A DNA stretch of 64,000 nt from Deltaproteobacteria bacterium (lineage in GTDB: Bacteria; Desulfobacterota; GWC2-55-46), in contig JACRCL010000012.1 of NCBI GenBank assembly GCA_016219015.1, positions 1-64,000 on the forward strand. Direction: 5' to 3'. Shown here in pieces: positions 44,352 to 52,219 of this stretch (position 1 is the stretch's first letter; the number at the start of each line of letters is the position of its first letter). The notes below the pieces were generated by a model that saw nothing but the letters and a program-made list of their open reading frames with translations, had not been told where the DNA came from and searched no databases. The translations under genes and the position numbers were made by a program.

Positions 44352-44756
44352 CTATTTTTTTTCCTTGAGCATGTCGCCGGCAAGGACTATGGAGTTCCTG
44401 CCGTATTCCTTCAGAAGGAGCGCGAGTTCCTGCAGCGTCTTTTCAGTCCTGTAGCCCGCGAACTTGATGAGCATCGGGAGGTTGACCCCGGTGATGACCT
44501 CGATCCTGCCTTCCTGCATGAAGGAAAGGGCGATGTTGGTCGGCGTGCCGCCGAACATGTCCGTGAAGACTATCACGCCCTGGCCGCTGTCGACCTCCTT
44601 TATGGCGGCCGAAAGGCTCACCCGCACGGCTTCCGTGGCGTCCGAGCTCTTTACGGACAGCGCCCTGGCCCCGTTGAGCGAGCCGGTTATAAACTCCGCC
44701 GCCTCCATCAGGCTCTCGGCGACGTGGCCGTGCGTTATTATTATCGTCCCTATCAT
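44352..44756 (-). CDS. Mannose-type PTS IIA component
   Basis: A 134-residue IIA of the mannose class. The phospho-His is in GTIIITHGHVAESLMEAA; VIVFTDMFGGTPTNIALSFM and VITGVNLPMLIKFA are family blocks. HPr donates the phosphate, which would pass to the IIB encoded next. ATG 44756 is chosen: it has GGAG at the proper distance, whereas the GTG three codons earlier overlaps that site. The operon lacks IIC/IID. Confidence 0.94.
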   Translation of the reverse strand: MIGTIIITHGHVAESLMEAAEFITGSLNGARALSVKSSDATEAVRVSLSAAIKEVDSGQGVIVFTDMFGGTPTNIALSFMQEGRIEVITGVNLPMLIKFAGYRTEKTLQELALLLKEYGRNSIVLAGDMLKEKK

Positions 44757-44770
44757 CCTTTTCACTCCGA

Positions 44771-44793
44771 AGGTTTCGAGTTTTTCAGCAGCC
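44771..44793. repeat. Solo R2-type end at the rapZ stop
   Basis: On the minus strand the rapZ TAA is followed by GGCTGCTGAAAAACTCG. The unit lies in the 37-base gap before IIA. Confidence 0.55.
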
Positions 44794-45660
44794 TTACGTC
44801 TTGTGTAGGTCCCTGTGCCTCTTCCGGGCGGTCACGTTGCCGGAGTCGAGCGCCCCGGCCAGGGCCTCGGCTATGACTACAGAGCGGTGCTTCCCGCCGG
44901 TGCACCCTATCGCTATGGTCAGATAGGATTTGCCCTCCTTGAGATATAGCGGCATAAGGTAGTCGAGAAAGCCCTTGAGCCTTTCGAGGAACTCCTTCGT
45001 CTCCGCCCTGGAAAGGACGAACTCCCTGACCTTCTCGTCCCTGCCGTCGAGCCATTTGAGGGAATTCACGAAATAGGGGTTGGGGAGGAACCTGATGTCG
45101 AATACCAGGTCGGCGTCCGTGGGCACTCCGTACCTGTAGCCGAACGAGATGAGGTTAACGGACATCTTCTCCTGCGGGGCGAAGGAAGCGGAGAAGTGCT
45201 CCTTTATGTACTCCCTCAGCTGGTGCACGTTGAAGTCGGTCGTGTCTATTACCTTGTCGGCCTGGGCCTTGAGCTCGTTTAAAAGCTCCCTCTCCTGGTG
45301 CAGGCCTTCGAGCGGGCTCTCGGACGGGGCGAGCGGGTGCTTTCTGCGCGTCTCGCTGAACCTCCTTACAAGCGCCTCGTCCGAGGCCTCCAGGAAGACC
45401 AGCTCTATTTTATACCCCGCCGCCTTCAATTCCCTGAATACCGGGGTGAACGCCCTCAGGAACTCCCGTTCCCTGACGTCCACGACCGCCGCAACCCGAG
45501 CTATCTCCCCGGAGCGGGCCAGCAGCTCCATGAACTTCGGCAGGAGCTCCACCGGCATGTTGTCGACGCAGAAAAAACCGAGGTCCTCGATCGCCTTTAT
45601 CGCCGTCGATTTCCCTGAGCCTGAAGGGCCGCTTAACACGACCAGCCTTATGTCCTTCAA
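44794..45660 (-). CDS. rapZ: RapZ-type nucleotide-binding protein (RNase adapter family)
   Basis: A 288-residue protein of the RapZ/YvcJ family. The N-terminal P-loop is LSGPSGSGKSTAIKAIEDLGFFCVDNMPVELLPKF, with Walker B-like RVAAVVDVR. The C-terminal half has SFGYRYGVPTDADLVFDIRFLPNPYF and IAIGCTGGKHRSVVIAEAL, the metabolite-binding region. In E. coli RapZ senses glucosamine-6-phosphate and guides RNase E; in other phyla it binds GTP/ATP with unclear output. Translation appears to start at TTG. It sits between hprK and the IIA gene. Confidence 0.95.
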   Translation of the reverse strand: MKDIRLVVLSGPSGSGKSTAIKAIEDLGFFCVDNMPVELLPKFMELLARSGEIARVAAVVDVREREFLRAFTPVFRELKAAGYKIELVFLEASDEALVRRFSETRRKHPLAPSESPLEGLHQERELLNELKAQADKVIDTTDFNVHQLREYIKEHFSASFAPQEKMSVNLISFGYRYGVPTDADLVFDIRFLPNPYFVNSLKWLDGRDEKVREFVLSRAETKEFLERLKGFLDYLMPLYLKEGKSYLTIAIGCTGGKHRSVVIAEALAGALDSGNVTARKRHRDLHKT

Positions 45661-45675
45661 ACCTTGATCCTTTTT

Positions 45676-46629
45676 TTACGGCTTCTTCGGCCCGCGCGCA
45701 AGCCCCTTCATGGCGCTGTCGAGGTGGGCCTCGAGTTTGCGGGCCGAGTGGTGCCCCATTATCTTCAGTATCTGGTTACGCGCCGCCACCTCCACTATCG
45801 TGGCCACGCTCCTTCCGGGGCTCACGGGCACCCTCATGTAGGGGAGCGGGACGCCGAGTACGTCGTACGTGTTCTCCTCGAAGCCGAGCCTTTCGTATTC
45901 GCTGTCCGGCTCCCATTTGACGAGCTCGACGACGATGTCCATCTGCTTTTTCTCCCTTATGGCGGTTATGCCGTAAAGGTCTTTTATGTTCACTATCCCC
46001 AGGCCCCTTATCTCCATGTGGTAGCGTATGAGGTCGGAGGAGGTGCCGAAAAGGACCGACGGCGGGAGCCTCTTTACTATCACCACGTCGTCGGACACGA
46101 GCCTGTAGCCGCGGGAGACCAGGTCAAGGGCGCACTCGCTCTTGCCTATCCCGCTCTTGCCGGTTATCATTATCCCTATCCCGAGGACGTCCACGAGCAC
46201 CCCGTGGAGCATCGTGGTGGGGGCGAGCCGCTCCTCCAGGTACTTCGTGGTCCCCTCTATGAGGACGGACGACGTATAGCGGGTCTTTAAAAGCGGTATC
46301 GACTTTTCCTGGCAGAGCGCTACGAGGAAATCCGGCGGGTCGAGCTCCCTCGTGACTATTATGGCGGGCACGCCTGAGCGTTCGAGGACGCCGAGGGACT
46401 CGTTCAGCTTCTCATCGGTAAGGCTCTTTAAATACCCTATCTCGGCCGCGCCGAATATCTGGAGCCTGTCCGAGTGGAGCTCCTCGAGAAGGCCCGTGAG
46501 CAGCAGGCCCGGCTTCTGTATGCGGGACGTGGTTATCTCTTTTCCGAGGCCCTTCCCGCCCGCGACGAGCTCGAGCGAGAACTCCTTAAGCTCCTTGGCC
46601 TCGAAAAGCTCTTTTACGGATACTCCCAT
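45676..46629 (-). CDS. hprK: HPr kinase/phosphorylase
   Basis: A 317-residue bifunctional enzyme that phosphorylates and dephosphorylates the regulatory serine of HPr. The N-terminal domain is DRTGG-like; the catalytic domain has the P-loop TGKSGIGKSECALDLVSRGYRLVSDDVVIVKR and the HprK signature MEIRGLGIVNIKDLYG. ATG 46629 is chosen over TTG 46638 because GAGGG lies nine bases upstream of it. The intact HPr serine two kb downstream fits an active Ser-P switch. Confidence 0.95.
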   Translation of the reverse strand: MGVSVKELFEAKELKEFSLELVAGGKGLGKEITTSRIQKPGLLLTGLLEELHSDRLQIFGAAEIGYLKSLTDEKLNESLGVLERSGVPAIIVTRELDPPDFLVALCQEKSIPLLKTRYTSSVLIEGTTKYLEERLAPTTMLHGVLVDVLGIGIMITGKSGIGKSECALDLVSRGYRLVSDDVVIVKRLPPSVLFGTSSDLIRYHMEIRGLGIVNIKDLYGITAIREKKQMDIVVELVKWEPDSEYERLGFEENTYDVLGVPLPYMRVPVSPGRSVATIVEVAARNQILKIMGHHSARKLEAHLDSAMKGLARGPKKP

Positions 46630-46641
46630 CTCCTGCAACCC

Positions 46642-47106
46642 TCAGCTCGCGCGCCTCTCGGCGTCGGTTATTATCCTGTATATCTCGGAGCTGCTTTCGG
46701 CCCTCATGAGCCTGTTCCTGAAGTCCTGGCTCTTAAGTAAGTTCGAGATTATCGCAAGGATCTTGAGGTGCGCGGCCGCCGAGTTCTCGGGCGCTATGAT
46801 CATGAAGAAGATGTAGACCGGGAGGTTGTCCATGGAATGGAAGTCCACCCCCCTCCTGCTCCTCCCGAAAAAGACCTTCATCTCATTGAGGCCCTTCACC
46901 TTGCCGTGCGGGATGGCAACGCCGTGGCCTATGCCCGTGGTGCCGAGCCGCTCCCTCTCAAGGAGGGCGCTAAGGACCCGTTCCCTGTCGAACGAGCCCA
47001 CCCGGGACGAGAGGTCTGAGACCATCTCGTCGAGCAGCTCGTTCTTCTCCCTTGCGTTGAGGTCGGTTAAGATATAATCTTCCCGCAGGACATCGGCAAG
47101 CCTCAT
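46642..47106 (-). CDS. ptsN: Fructose/nitrogen-type PTS IIA protein
   Basis: A 154-residue PTS EIIA type-2 domain: DYILTDLNAREKNELLDEMVSDL, the phospho-His block GTTGIGHGVAIPHGKVKG, and VYIFFMIIAPENSAAAHLKILAIISNLL. Placed after rpoN and hpf it corresponds to PtsN (IIA-Ntr), which in proteobacteria controls potassium transport and nitrogen/carbon balance rather than sugar uptake. The hprK start follows within 12 bases. Confidence 0.93.
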   Translation of the reverse strand: MRLADVLREDYILTDLNAREKNELLDEMVSDLSSRVGSFDRERVLSALLERERLGTTGIGHGVAIPHGKVKGLNEMKVFFGRSRRGVDFHSMDNLPVYIFFMIIAPENSAAAHLKILAIISNLLKSQDFRNRLMRAESSSEIYRIITDAERRAS

Positions 47107-47147
47107 CCCCGCTATTTCCGCCTTTACGTTTTTTTCCGCGGCTTTGT

Positions 47148-47696
47148 TTACTTCGTACTGGTCTCTATGAGTCCGTAATCGCCGTCCTCAAGCCTGTAGA
47201 TGACGCTTATGTTGCCCATGGTCGAGTCCGTGAAGACGAGGAAATCGTTCCCGACGACGTCCATCTGCATCGCGGCCTCCTCGACGGACATCGGCTTGGC
47301 GAACTGGTTCTCCTTCTTCACTATCCTCGGGCGCACGGCGGTGGTGGAAGGGGCGCCCTCGCCAGCGGCGCCGACGAACCTGATGCTCGCCGCCTCGCCG
47401 TTATGGGGCTTGTGGTCCTTGACCTTCTCCTTGTGCTTCCTTACCTGGTATTCGAGCTTCTCCATTGCCTCGTCTATGGCGGAGTACATGTCCTGGGTGC
47501 CTGACTGGGCCTTTATCGTCACGCCGTTGGCGAAAATGGCGCATTCGGCTATGTGCCTTATCTTTTCGACATAAAGGACCCAGTGTGCCTCGATGGGCTC
47601 GGCAAGGTACTTCGCCAGTCTTTCGGCCTTCTCTATCGCATAACTCTTCAAAGCCTCCGACGACTCCATGTGCCTGAAAGTGACGTTGACGCGCAT
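47148..47696 (-). CDS. hpf: Ribosome hibernation promoting factor, long form
   Basis: A 182-residue protein. The N-terminal S30AE domain (about 1-98, MRVNVTFRHMESSEALKSYAIEKAERLAKYL, QDMYSAIDEAMEKLEYQVRKHKEK) blocks the ribosome's tRNA path. A linker and a C-terminal dimerisation domain (about 128-182, IVKKENQFAKPMSVEEAAMQMDVVGNDFLVFTDSTMGNISVIYRLEDGDYGLIE) join two 70S particles into 100S dimers. The long form lets one protein do what HPF and RMF share in E. coli. Lies between rpoN and ptsN. Confidence 0.96.
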   Translation of the reverse strand: MRVNVTFRHMESSEALKSYAIEKAERLAKYLAEPIEAHWVLYVEKIRHIAECAIFANGVTIKAQSGTQDMYSAIDEAMEKLEYQVRKHKEKVKDHKPHNGEAASIRFVGAAGEGAPSTTAVRPRIVKKENQFAKPMSVEEAAMQMDVVGNDFLVFTDSTMGNISVIYRLEDGDYGLIETSTK

Positions 47697-47781
47697 CTGC
47701 TACCTCCGGTTATTAAGGATTGAATAAATTTTGTTGAGGCTTTGCCTGCCTATATGGGGCAAAAAGGCTCTTTTTTCCGCG

Positions 47782-49215
47782 TCAGTAATGGACCTTCCTC
47801 CTGCTCGACGACAGGTACCCGAGCGCCTCCCTGTACTTGGTGGCGGTCCTGCGGGCGACGACTATGCCTGACTCCTTTAATAATTCCACTATCTGTTTAT
47901 CGCTCAGAGGGTTCTTTGCGTCCTCTGACTTAATTATATCGCGTACTTTCTCTTTTATGTACTCCGCGGTGACGTCGCTCCCGTCGGATTTGCTCATGCC
48001 CGAGGAGAAGAAGTACTTGAGCTCGAATATGCCCCTCGGGGTCTGGACGTATTTATTGGAAGTCACCCTGCTCACGGTGGACTCATGCACCCCTATCTCT
48101 TCGGCTACGTTCTTCAATACCATCGGCCGGAGGTACTTCAGCCCCCTGTCGAGGAACTCCCTCTGGAACTTCACGATCGATTCAACGACCCTGTAGATCG
48201 TCCTCTGCCTCTGGTGGACGCTCTTTATGAGCCAGACCGCGCTCCTCAGTTTATCCTGTATGTAGCCCTTGGCCTGGTCCGTTACCGCCCCGTTGCCCTT
48301 CAGCAGCTCCCTGTAGTACGGGCTTATCTTGAGCTTCGGCATGCCGTCTTCGTTCAGGGTTACCACATAGTCATCGCCGATTTTGTGTATGTAAACGTCC
48401 GGGACTATGGCCCGCGATTCGTCCGCGCCGAAGCCCGAGCCCGGGGTCGGGTTCAGGCACTTGTTTATGACCTTCACCGCCTCGAAGAGCTCTTCAAGGG
48501 ATATCCCGAGCTGGCGGGCTATGACCTTATAGTTCTTCTTGCCGAGGTTGGCGAGGTGATGCTCTATTACGTCCTCAACGACCGTGTCCCGGACAGGCAG
48601 GTTCCGCGCCTGTATAAGGAGGCACTCCCTCAAGCCCCTCGCGCCCACGCCGGGGGGGTCGAACTGCTGGATTATCTTAAGGACCCTGTCCGAGCGTTCC
48701 CCGGAAGCCGCCGTAAGCCTCGTTATCTCCTTTATCGTCGCGTCCTCGATCTCGTCGTCGGAGAGGCTGCCGCGCTCCACGAGCCGCAAATACCCGTCCT
48801 CGTCGATATTGCCTATTATGAACTCGCCCAGGGTCGCGTCCTCCTCGGGCAGGCCGCACATCTTCAGCTGCCAGACGAGGTGCTCGTTAAGGCCTCCGCC
48901 GGAAGAGGAGATGTTGCTCATGAAGTCGTCTTCCTCGTCCTTCGCGTTGAAGTCTATGCCCCCCGACCTGTATTGGGACTGCTGCTCGAAGTAGGCGTCC
49001 CAGTCGACCTCCGGGCTTTCGGGCGCGGCCTCTTTCTCCTGCTCCGGCTCGGACTCCATGTTGTCCTCGAGCACGGGGTTCGTCCCTACCTCTTCCCTGA
49101 CCATGTCCACAAGCTCGAGGCGCGACAGCTGCAGCAGCTTTATCGCGAGCTGGAGCTGCGGCGTCATGACCAGGTTCTGGGTTAGTTTTAGTTCCTGTTT
49201 GAGTTCGTATGCCAT
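47782..49215 (-). CDS. rpoN: RNA polymerase sigma-54 factor
   Basis: A 477-residue sigma factor for -24/-12 promoters that needs AAA+ activators. Region I is LKQELKLTQNLVMTPQLQLAIKLLQLSRLELVDMVREEVGTNPVLE. An acidic region II, a core-binding domain (GVGARGLRECLLIQARNL), a helix-turn-helix (EEIGVHESTVSRVTSNKYVQTPRGIFELKYFF) and the RpoN box ARRTATKYREALG follow in order. The start fits the family, but no ribosome binding site precedes it: an R4 element begins only eight bases upstream. Confidence 0.97.
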   Translation of the reverse strand: MAYELKQELKLTQNLVMTPQLQLAIKLLQLSRLELVDMVREEVGTNPVLEDNMESEPEQEKEAAPESPEVDWDAYFEQQSQYRSGGIDFNAKDEEDDFMSNISSSGGGLNEHLVWQLKMCGLPEEDATLGEFIIGNIDEDGYLRLVERGSLSDDEIEDATIKEITRLTAASGERSDRVLKIIQQFDPPGVGARGLRECLLIQARNLPVRDTVVEDVIEHHLANLGKKNYKVIARQLGISLEELFEAVKVINKCLNPTPGSGFGADESRAIVPDVYIHKIGDDYVVTLNEDGMPKLKISPYYRELLKGNGAVTDQAKGYIQDKLRSAVWLIKSVHQRQRTIYRVVESIVKFQREFLDRGLKYLRPMVLKNVAEEIGVHESTVSRVTSNKYVQTPRGIFELKYFFSSGMSKSDGSDVTAEYIKEKVRDIIKSEDAKNPLSDKQIVELLKESGIVVARRTATKYREALGYLSSSRRKVHY

Positions 49216-49222
49216 AGTCTAT

Positions 49223-49455
49223 CAGGATGTTGAAAAAGTCCATCCATGGATTTTCGATGATTACCGCAGCCTGGCTGCGGCAATCATCGAAATGTAAGGA
49301 GTTAATTTCTATTCGCTCGCTAACCGCTCGCTATGCATTTACAACAACGACCTGGCCGGAGTGAATCCGTCCAAGTCTTACAAATTGCTCGATTTTTAAT
49401 CTCGCAATTTGGCAATCCATCCATGGATTGCATAGCAGGTACTACACCTGCTATA
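49223..49455. repeat. R4 composite element (copy 2) between lptB and rpoN
   Basis: Begins CAGGATGTTGAAAAAGTCCATCCATGG and ends AAATTGCTCGATTTTTAATCTCGCAATTTGG, then CCATGGATTGC and the hairpin ATAGCAGGT-acta-CACCTGCTAT. The core contains R5-like sequence (a GATGATTACCGCAG hairpin and CGCTCGCTAACCGCTCGC). The ends match 5967-6200; the core does not. Confidence 0.75.
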
Positions 49456-49487
49456 TATCAGATACGGGTCCGGGTGTCTTTAACCGG

Positions 49488-50210
49488 TTAAAGCCTGAAC
49501 TTCTCCCCAAGGTATACTTCCCTTACCCGCCTGCTGTCAAGTATCTCCGTGGGCGTGCCCGCCTTCAGGAGCTTGCCGCTGCCTATTATGTAGGCCCTGT
49601 CGCATATGCCGAGCGTGGCGCCGACGTTGTGGTCGGTTACGAGCACCCCTATCCCCTTCTTCTTCAAATCCAGCATTATGTCCTGTATGTCCGCCACGGC
49701 TATCGGGTCTATGCCGGAGAAAGGCTCGTCGAGGAGAAGGAAAGACGGGGAGTTGACGAGCGCCCTCGCTATCTCCACCCTCCTCCTTTCGCCGCCCGAA
49801 AGGGCGTACGCCTTCGTGTTCGCGAGGTGCAGGACGCCGAGCTCTTCCATCAGGCGCTCCAGCCTCTCCTTCGCCTCCTCGCGCGGCATATCGAGGAACT
49901 CGATTATCGACCTTACGTTCTCCTCCACGGTAAGCTTCCTGAATACCGAAGGCTCCTGCGGCAGGTAGCTTACCCCGAGCCTGGCCCGCTCGTACATGGG
50001 CACGTCCGTCACGTCCTTGTCGCCTAAAAGGACCTTCCCGCCGTCGGGGCTTATGAGGCCGACTATCATGTAGAAGGTGGTCGTCTTCCCGGCGCCGTTC
50101 GGCCCCAGGAGGCCGACTATCTCGCCCGGCTCTATGTGGAGGCTTACACCGTCTACCACCTTCCTTTTTTTAAAGGACTTAACGAGCCCCTTTACAGCGA
50201 GCTTCTTCAC
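49488..50210 (-). CDS. lptB: LPS export ABC transporter ATPase LptB
   Basis: A 240-residue ABC ATPase that drives LPS extraction from the inner membrane with LptFG. Walker A is [20 protein letters not shown], the Q-loop is [17 protein letters not shown], the signature is [17 protein letters not shown], Walker B is [16 protein letters not shown] and the switch His is in [19 protein letters not shown]. It starts at GTG and overlaps the end of lptA by 32 bases. LptFG are not in the window. Confidence 0.97.
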   Translation of the reverse strand: MKKLAVKGLVKSFKKRKVVDGVSLHIEPGEIVGLLGPNGAGKTTTFYMIVGLISPDGGKVLLGDKDVTDVPMYERARLGVSYLPQEPSVFRKLTVEENVRSIIEFLDMPREEAKERLERLMEELGVLHLANTKAYALSGGERRRVEIARALVNSPSFLLLDEPFSGIDPIAVADIQDIMLDLKKKGIGVLVTDHNVGATLGICDRAYIIGSGKLLKAGTPTEILDSRRVREVYLGEKFRL

Positions 50211-50751
50211 TTATCGCCTTCTCCGCGCCCTTCTTTTCATCGGTACAGCTCTTCTCGGGCATTATGACCGCCTTCACCCGGCTGCCTTTCTCGCTCTCGA
50301 CGAGGGCGTTGTCCTTATCGAGGAATACCGTTATCCTGTCGCCCTTGACAGTGTCGGTGCACTGTTTTACCTGCGGCCTGCCCGTAAGTATTATGGTCCT
50401 CTCGTTCCTGTTATACAGGGCCCTGTCGGAGGTGGAGGTCTTGTTGTCCTGGAATATCCTGACGTTGCCGCTCGCCTCTATCTCGCTTACGTCCTTGGCC
50501 TCGCCGTACCTTATGTGCAGCTCGTCCGAGCACAGCGTGAAGTCCTCCACGGCCACGACGTTCCCCCTGAAGACTACGACGTTCTCGGAGGTCTTCGCCT
50601 CCATGGTGTCGGAGGTGACCGTAACGGGCTTTTTAGGGGCGTCCCCGTCCTTCTTTGTCACCGCCGCCGAGGGCCGCGCCCATAAAAGCAAAAAGGCCGC
50701 GGCGACCAGCGCTATAGAAAACTTTCCATGCAGCATTTTGCCCGGCCTCAT
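50179..50751 (-). CDS. lptA: Periplasmic LPS transport protein LptA
   Basis: A 190-residue exported protein (signal peptide about 7-30, ending PSAA) with an OstA/LptA jellyroll domain: [72 protein letters not shown] and [20 protein letters not shown]. LptA forms the periplasmic bridge that carries LPS to the outer membrane. It has ATGA overlap with lptC and overlaps lptB. A Cys-containing C-terminal tail of about 30 residues is beyond the usual fold. Confidence 0.94.
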   Translation of the reverse strand: MRPGKMLHGKFSIALVAAAFLLLWARPSAAVTKKDGDAPKKPVTVTSDTMEAKTSENVVVFRGNVVAVEDFTLCSDELHIRYGEAKDVSEIEASGNVRIFQDNKTSTSDRALYNRNERTIILTGRPQVKQCTDTVKGDRITVFLDKDNALVESEKGSRVKAVIMPEKSCTDEKKGAEKAISEEARCKGAR

Positions 50752-51308
50752 GTCGCCGCGTCCCTGAATACCGCCTTCACGTGCTTGAGGAGAAAGAACC
50801 TGCCGCTCCCGACCTCCGCCCTGAGCCCTACTCCCTCCATGTCCACGGCCCCGGAGGTTATCTCGACCGGGCCGTCGGAGGTTATCTCCTTCGACTTGAC
50901 GGCGTATTTTAGACTGTCGGCCTTTAAGGTGTAGCCCTTCTCGGTATCCATGGTGACATCCCCGATGGCGTTTATCTCCCCTGCCGCCTCCATGAAAGTG
51001 CCTTCCCTCGCCTTCATCGTGTACGGCTTGCCGTCCTTCGCGTAGAATATCACCTTGAGTGTTTCAAAGACGGTCAGGTCCTGCTCCTTTGTGCGCTTGG
51101 CCGAGTCCGCGAAGAGCTCCCACTCGAGCCTGCCCCCTTTTGTCCCGGAGTAGTGGATCTTCTCTATCTTGACCTCGAGCTTCTTCTCCTCGTCAAAGCT
51201 GACCTTGAATGTGTTCTCCGTCTTATAATGGATGAAAACCAGAACCGCGAGCCCGATAATAGAAGTAATGATAAAGGTTGAGAGGGTGATCCTTATCTTA
51301 CGGTTCAT
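50748..51308 (-). CDS. lptC: LPS export protein LptC
   Basis: A 186-residue bitopic protein with one N-terminal membrane helix (about 7-26, TLSTFIITSIIGLAVLVFI). A periplasmic LptC domain follows: VKIEKIHYSGTKGGRLEWELFADSAKRTKEQDLTVFETLKVIFYAKDGKPYTMKAREGTF and TEKGYTLKADSLKYAVKSKEITSDGPVEI. It receives LPS from LptBFG and hands it to LptA. First gene after a strong promoter, with a leader of about 260 bases that contains an R5 repeat. Confidence 0.94.
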   Translation of the reverse strand: MNRKIRITLSTFIITSIIGLAVLVFIHYKTENTFKVSFDEEKKLEVKIEKIHYSGTKGGRLEWELFADSAKRTKEQDLTVFETLKVIFYAKDGKPYTMKAREGTFMEAAGEINAIGDVTMDTEKGYTLKADSLKYAVKSKEITSDGPVEITSGAVDMEGVGLRAEVGSGRFFLLKHVKAVFRDAAT

Positions 51309-51371
51309 AAGGGTTTCATCTTAGGCCTCGTTATTAAGGGAATGCTCTTTACCGATCCCCGGACCACCCGA

Positions 51372-51485
51372 TTGAATCTCCCCGCAGCAAGCTGCGGGGA
51401 ATCTTCGACACAAAAGGAAAAAATTTCGATTCGCTCGCTAAACCCCGCCGCAAGCAGCGGGGAATGCGCTCGCTGTGCGTGTTCA
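51372..51485 (-). repeat. R5 palindromic element in the lptC leader
   Basis: Hairpins CCCCGCAGCAAGCTGCGGGG and CCCCGCCGCAAGCAGCGGGG, framed by CGCTCGCTAAA and GCGCTCGCTGTGCGTGTTCA. It lies inside the transcribed leader of the lpt-rpoN-PTS operon and accounts for a third of the 335-base gap before lptC. Confidence 0.9.
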
Positions 51486-51571
51486 AGCGCTAAAGGCGGG
51501 ACTTGCAATAAATTTTTTATTTATCAATAACTTATTACACGTAGTGGCTGCACGGGTCGTTCTAAGCAAAA

Positions 51572-51600
51572 ATTATACCATCAGCCTAAATAGGTGTAAA
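51572..51600 (-). promoter_or_regulatory. Strong sigma-70-type promoter of the lptC-A-B-rpoN-PTS operon
   Basis: TTTACA (5 of 6), 17-base spacer, TATAAT (perfect -10) on the minus strand, about 265 bases upstream of lptC. Confidence 0.8.
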
Positions 51601-51643
51601 GATTTTTGTCCCTTTTCGGGGCCTGAGAGCTCTTTCGAATTCC

Positions 51644-52180
51644 TTAAGCGAGGTATTTCCCGACCACCGCGTCCCACTTGCCCTGTGTCTTCAGTATCAG
51701 CTCTATCACTTCCCTTGCCGCGCCTTTGCCGCCGGGACGGGTTGTGACGTAATCGGCCCGCTCCTTCACCTCTTCCACGGCATCGGCCACGGCCGCGGAG
51801 AAGCCGACCCTTTTCATCACCGGCAGGTCTATGACGTCGTCGCCGATGTAGCCGATCTCCCGCGGGTCCAGGACTTTCTTTTTCAGGATAAGCTCCAGCG
51901 CGTCGGCCTTGTCCTTCATCCCCTGGTATACGAGCTCTATCCCGAGGTTCGCGGCCCTGTGGCTCACGACCATCGATTCGCGGGCCGTTATGATGGCGGC
52001 GTCTATGCCCGCCCTCATGAGGAGCTTTATGCCGTGGCCGTCCTTCACGTCGAACACCTTCAGCTCCTGCCCCGCGTCGTTGTAGATGATCCCGCCGTCC
52101 GTAAGCACCCCGTCCACGTCGAATATCAGTAGCCTGACCTTTTTTATCTTCTCCTCAACGCCTTTCCTTGCTACAGCCAT
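51644..52180 (-). CDS. kdsC: 3-deoxy-D-manno-octulosonate 8-phosphate phosphatase
   Basis: A 178-residue HAD-family phosphatase producing Kdo for the LPS inner core. Motif I is LIFDVDGVLTDGGIIYNDAGQELKVFDVKDGHGIKLL, motif II is AAIITARES, motif III/IV is KKVLDPREIGYIGDDVIDLPVMKRVGFSAAV. It lacks the cap domain, as usual for tetrameric KdsC. An AAAGGAG ribosome binding site precedes the ATG. It lies upstream of the lpt genes but is separated by a 335-base gap with a promoter. Confidence 0.95.
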   Translation of the reverse strand: MAVARKGVEEKIKKVRLLIFDVDGVLTDGGIIYNDAGQELKVFDVKDGHGIKLLMRAGIDAAIITARESMVVSHRAANLGIELVYQGMKDKADALELILKKKVLDPREIGYIGDDVIDLPVMKRVGFSAAVADAVEEVKERADYVTTRPGGKGAAREVIELILKTQGKWDAVVGKYLA

Positions 52181-52219
52181 CGAGACAGTCTCCTTTGAAG
52201 TTGATATATTCCCGGACGG

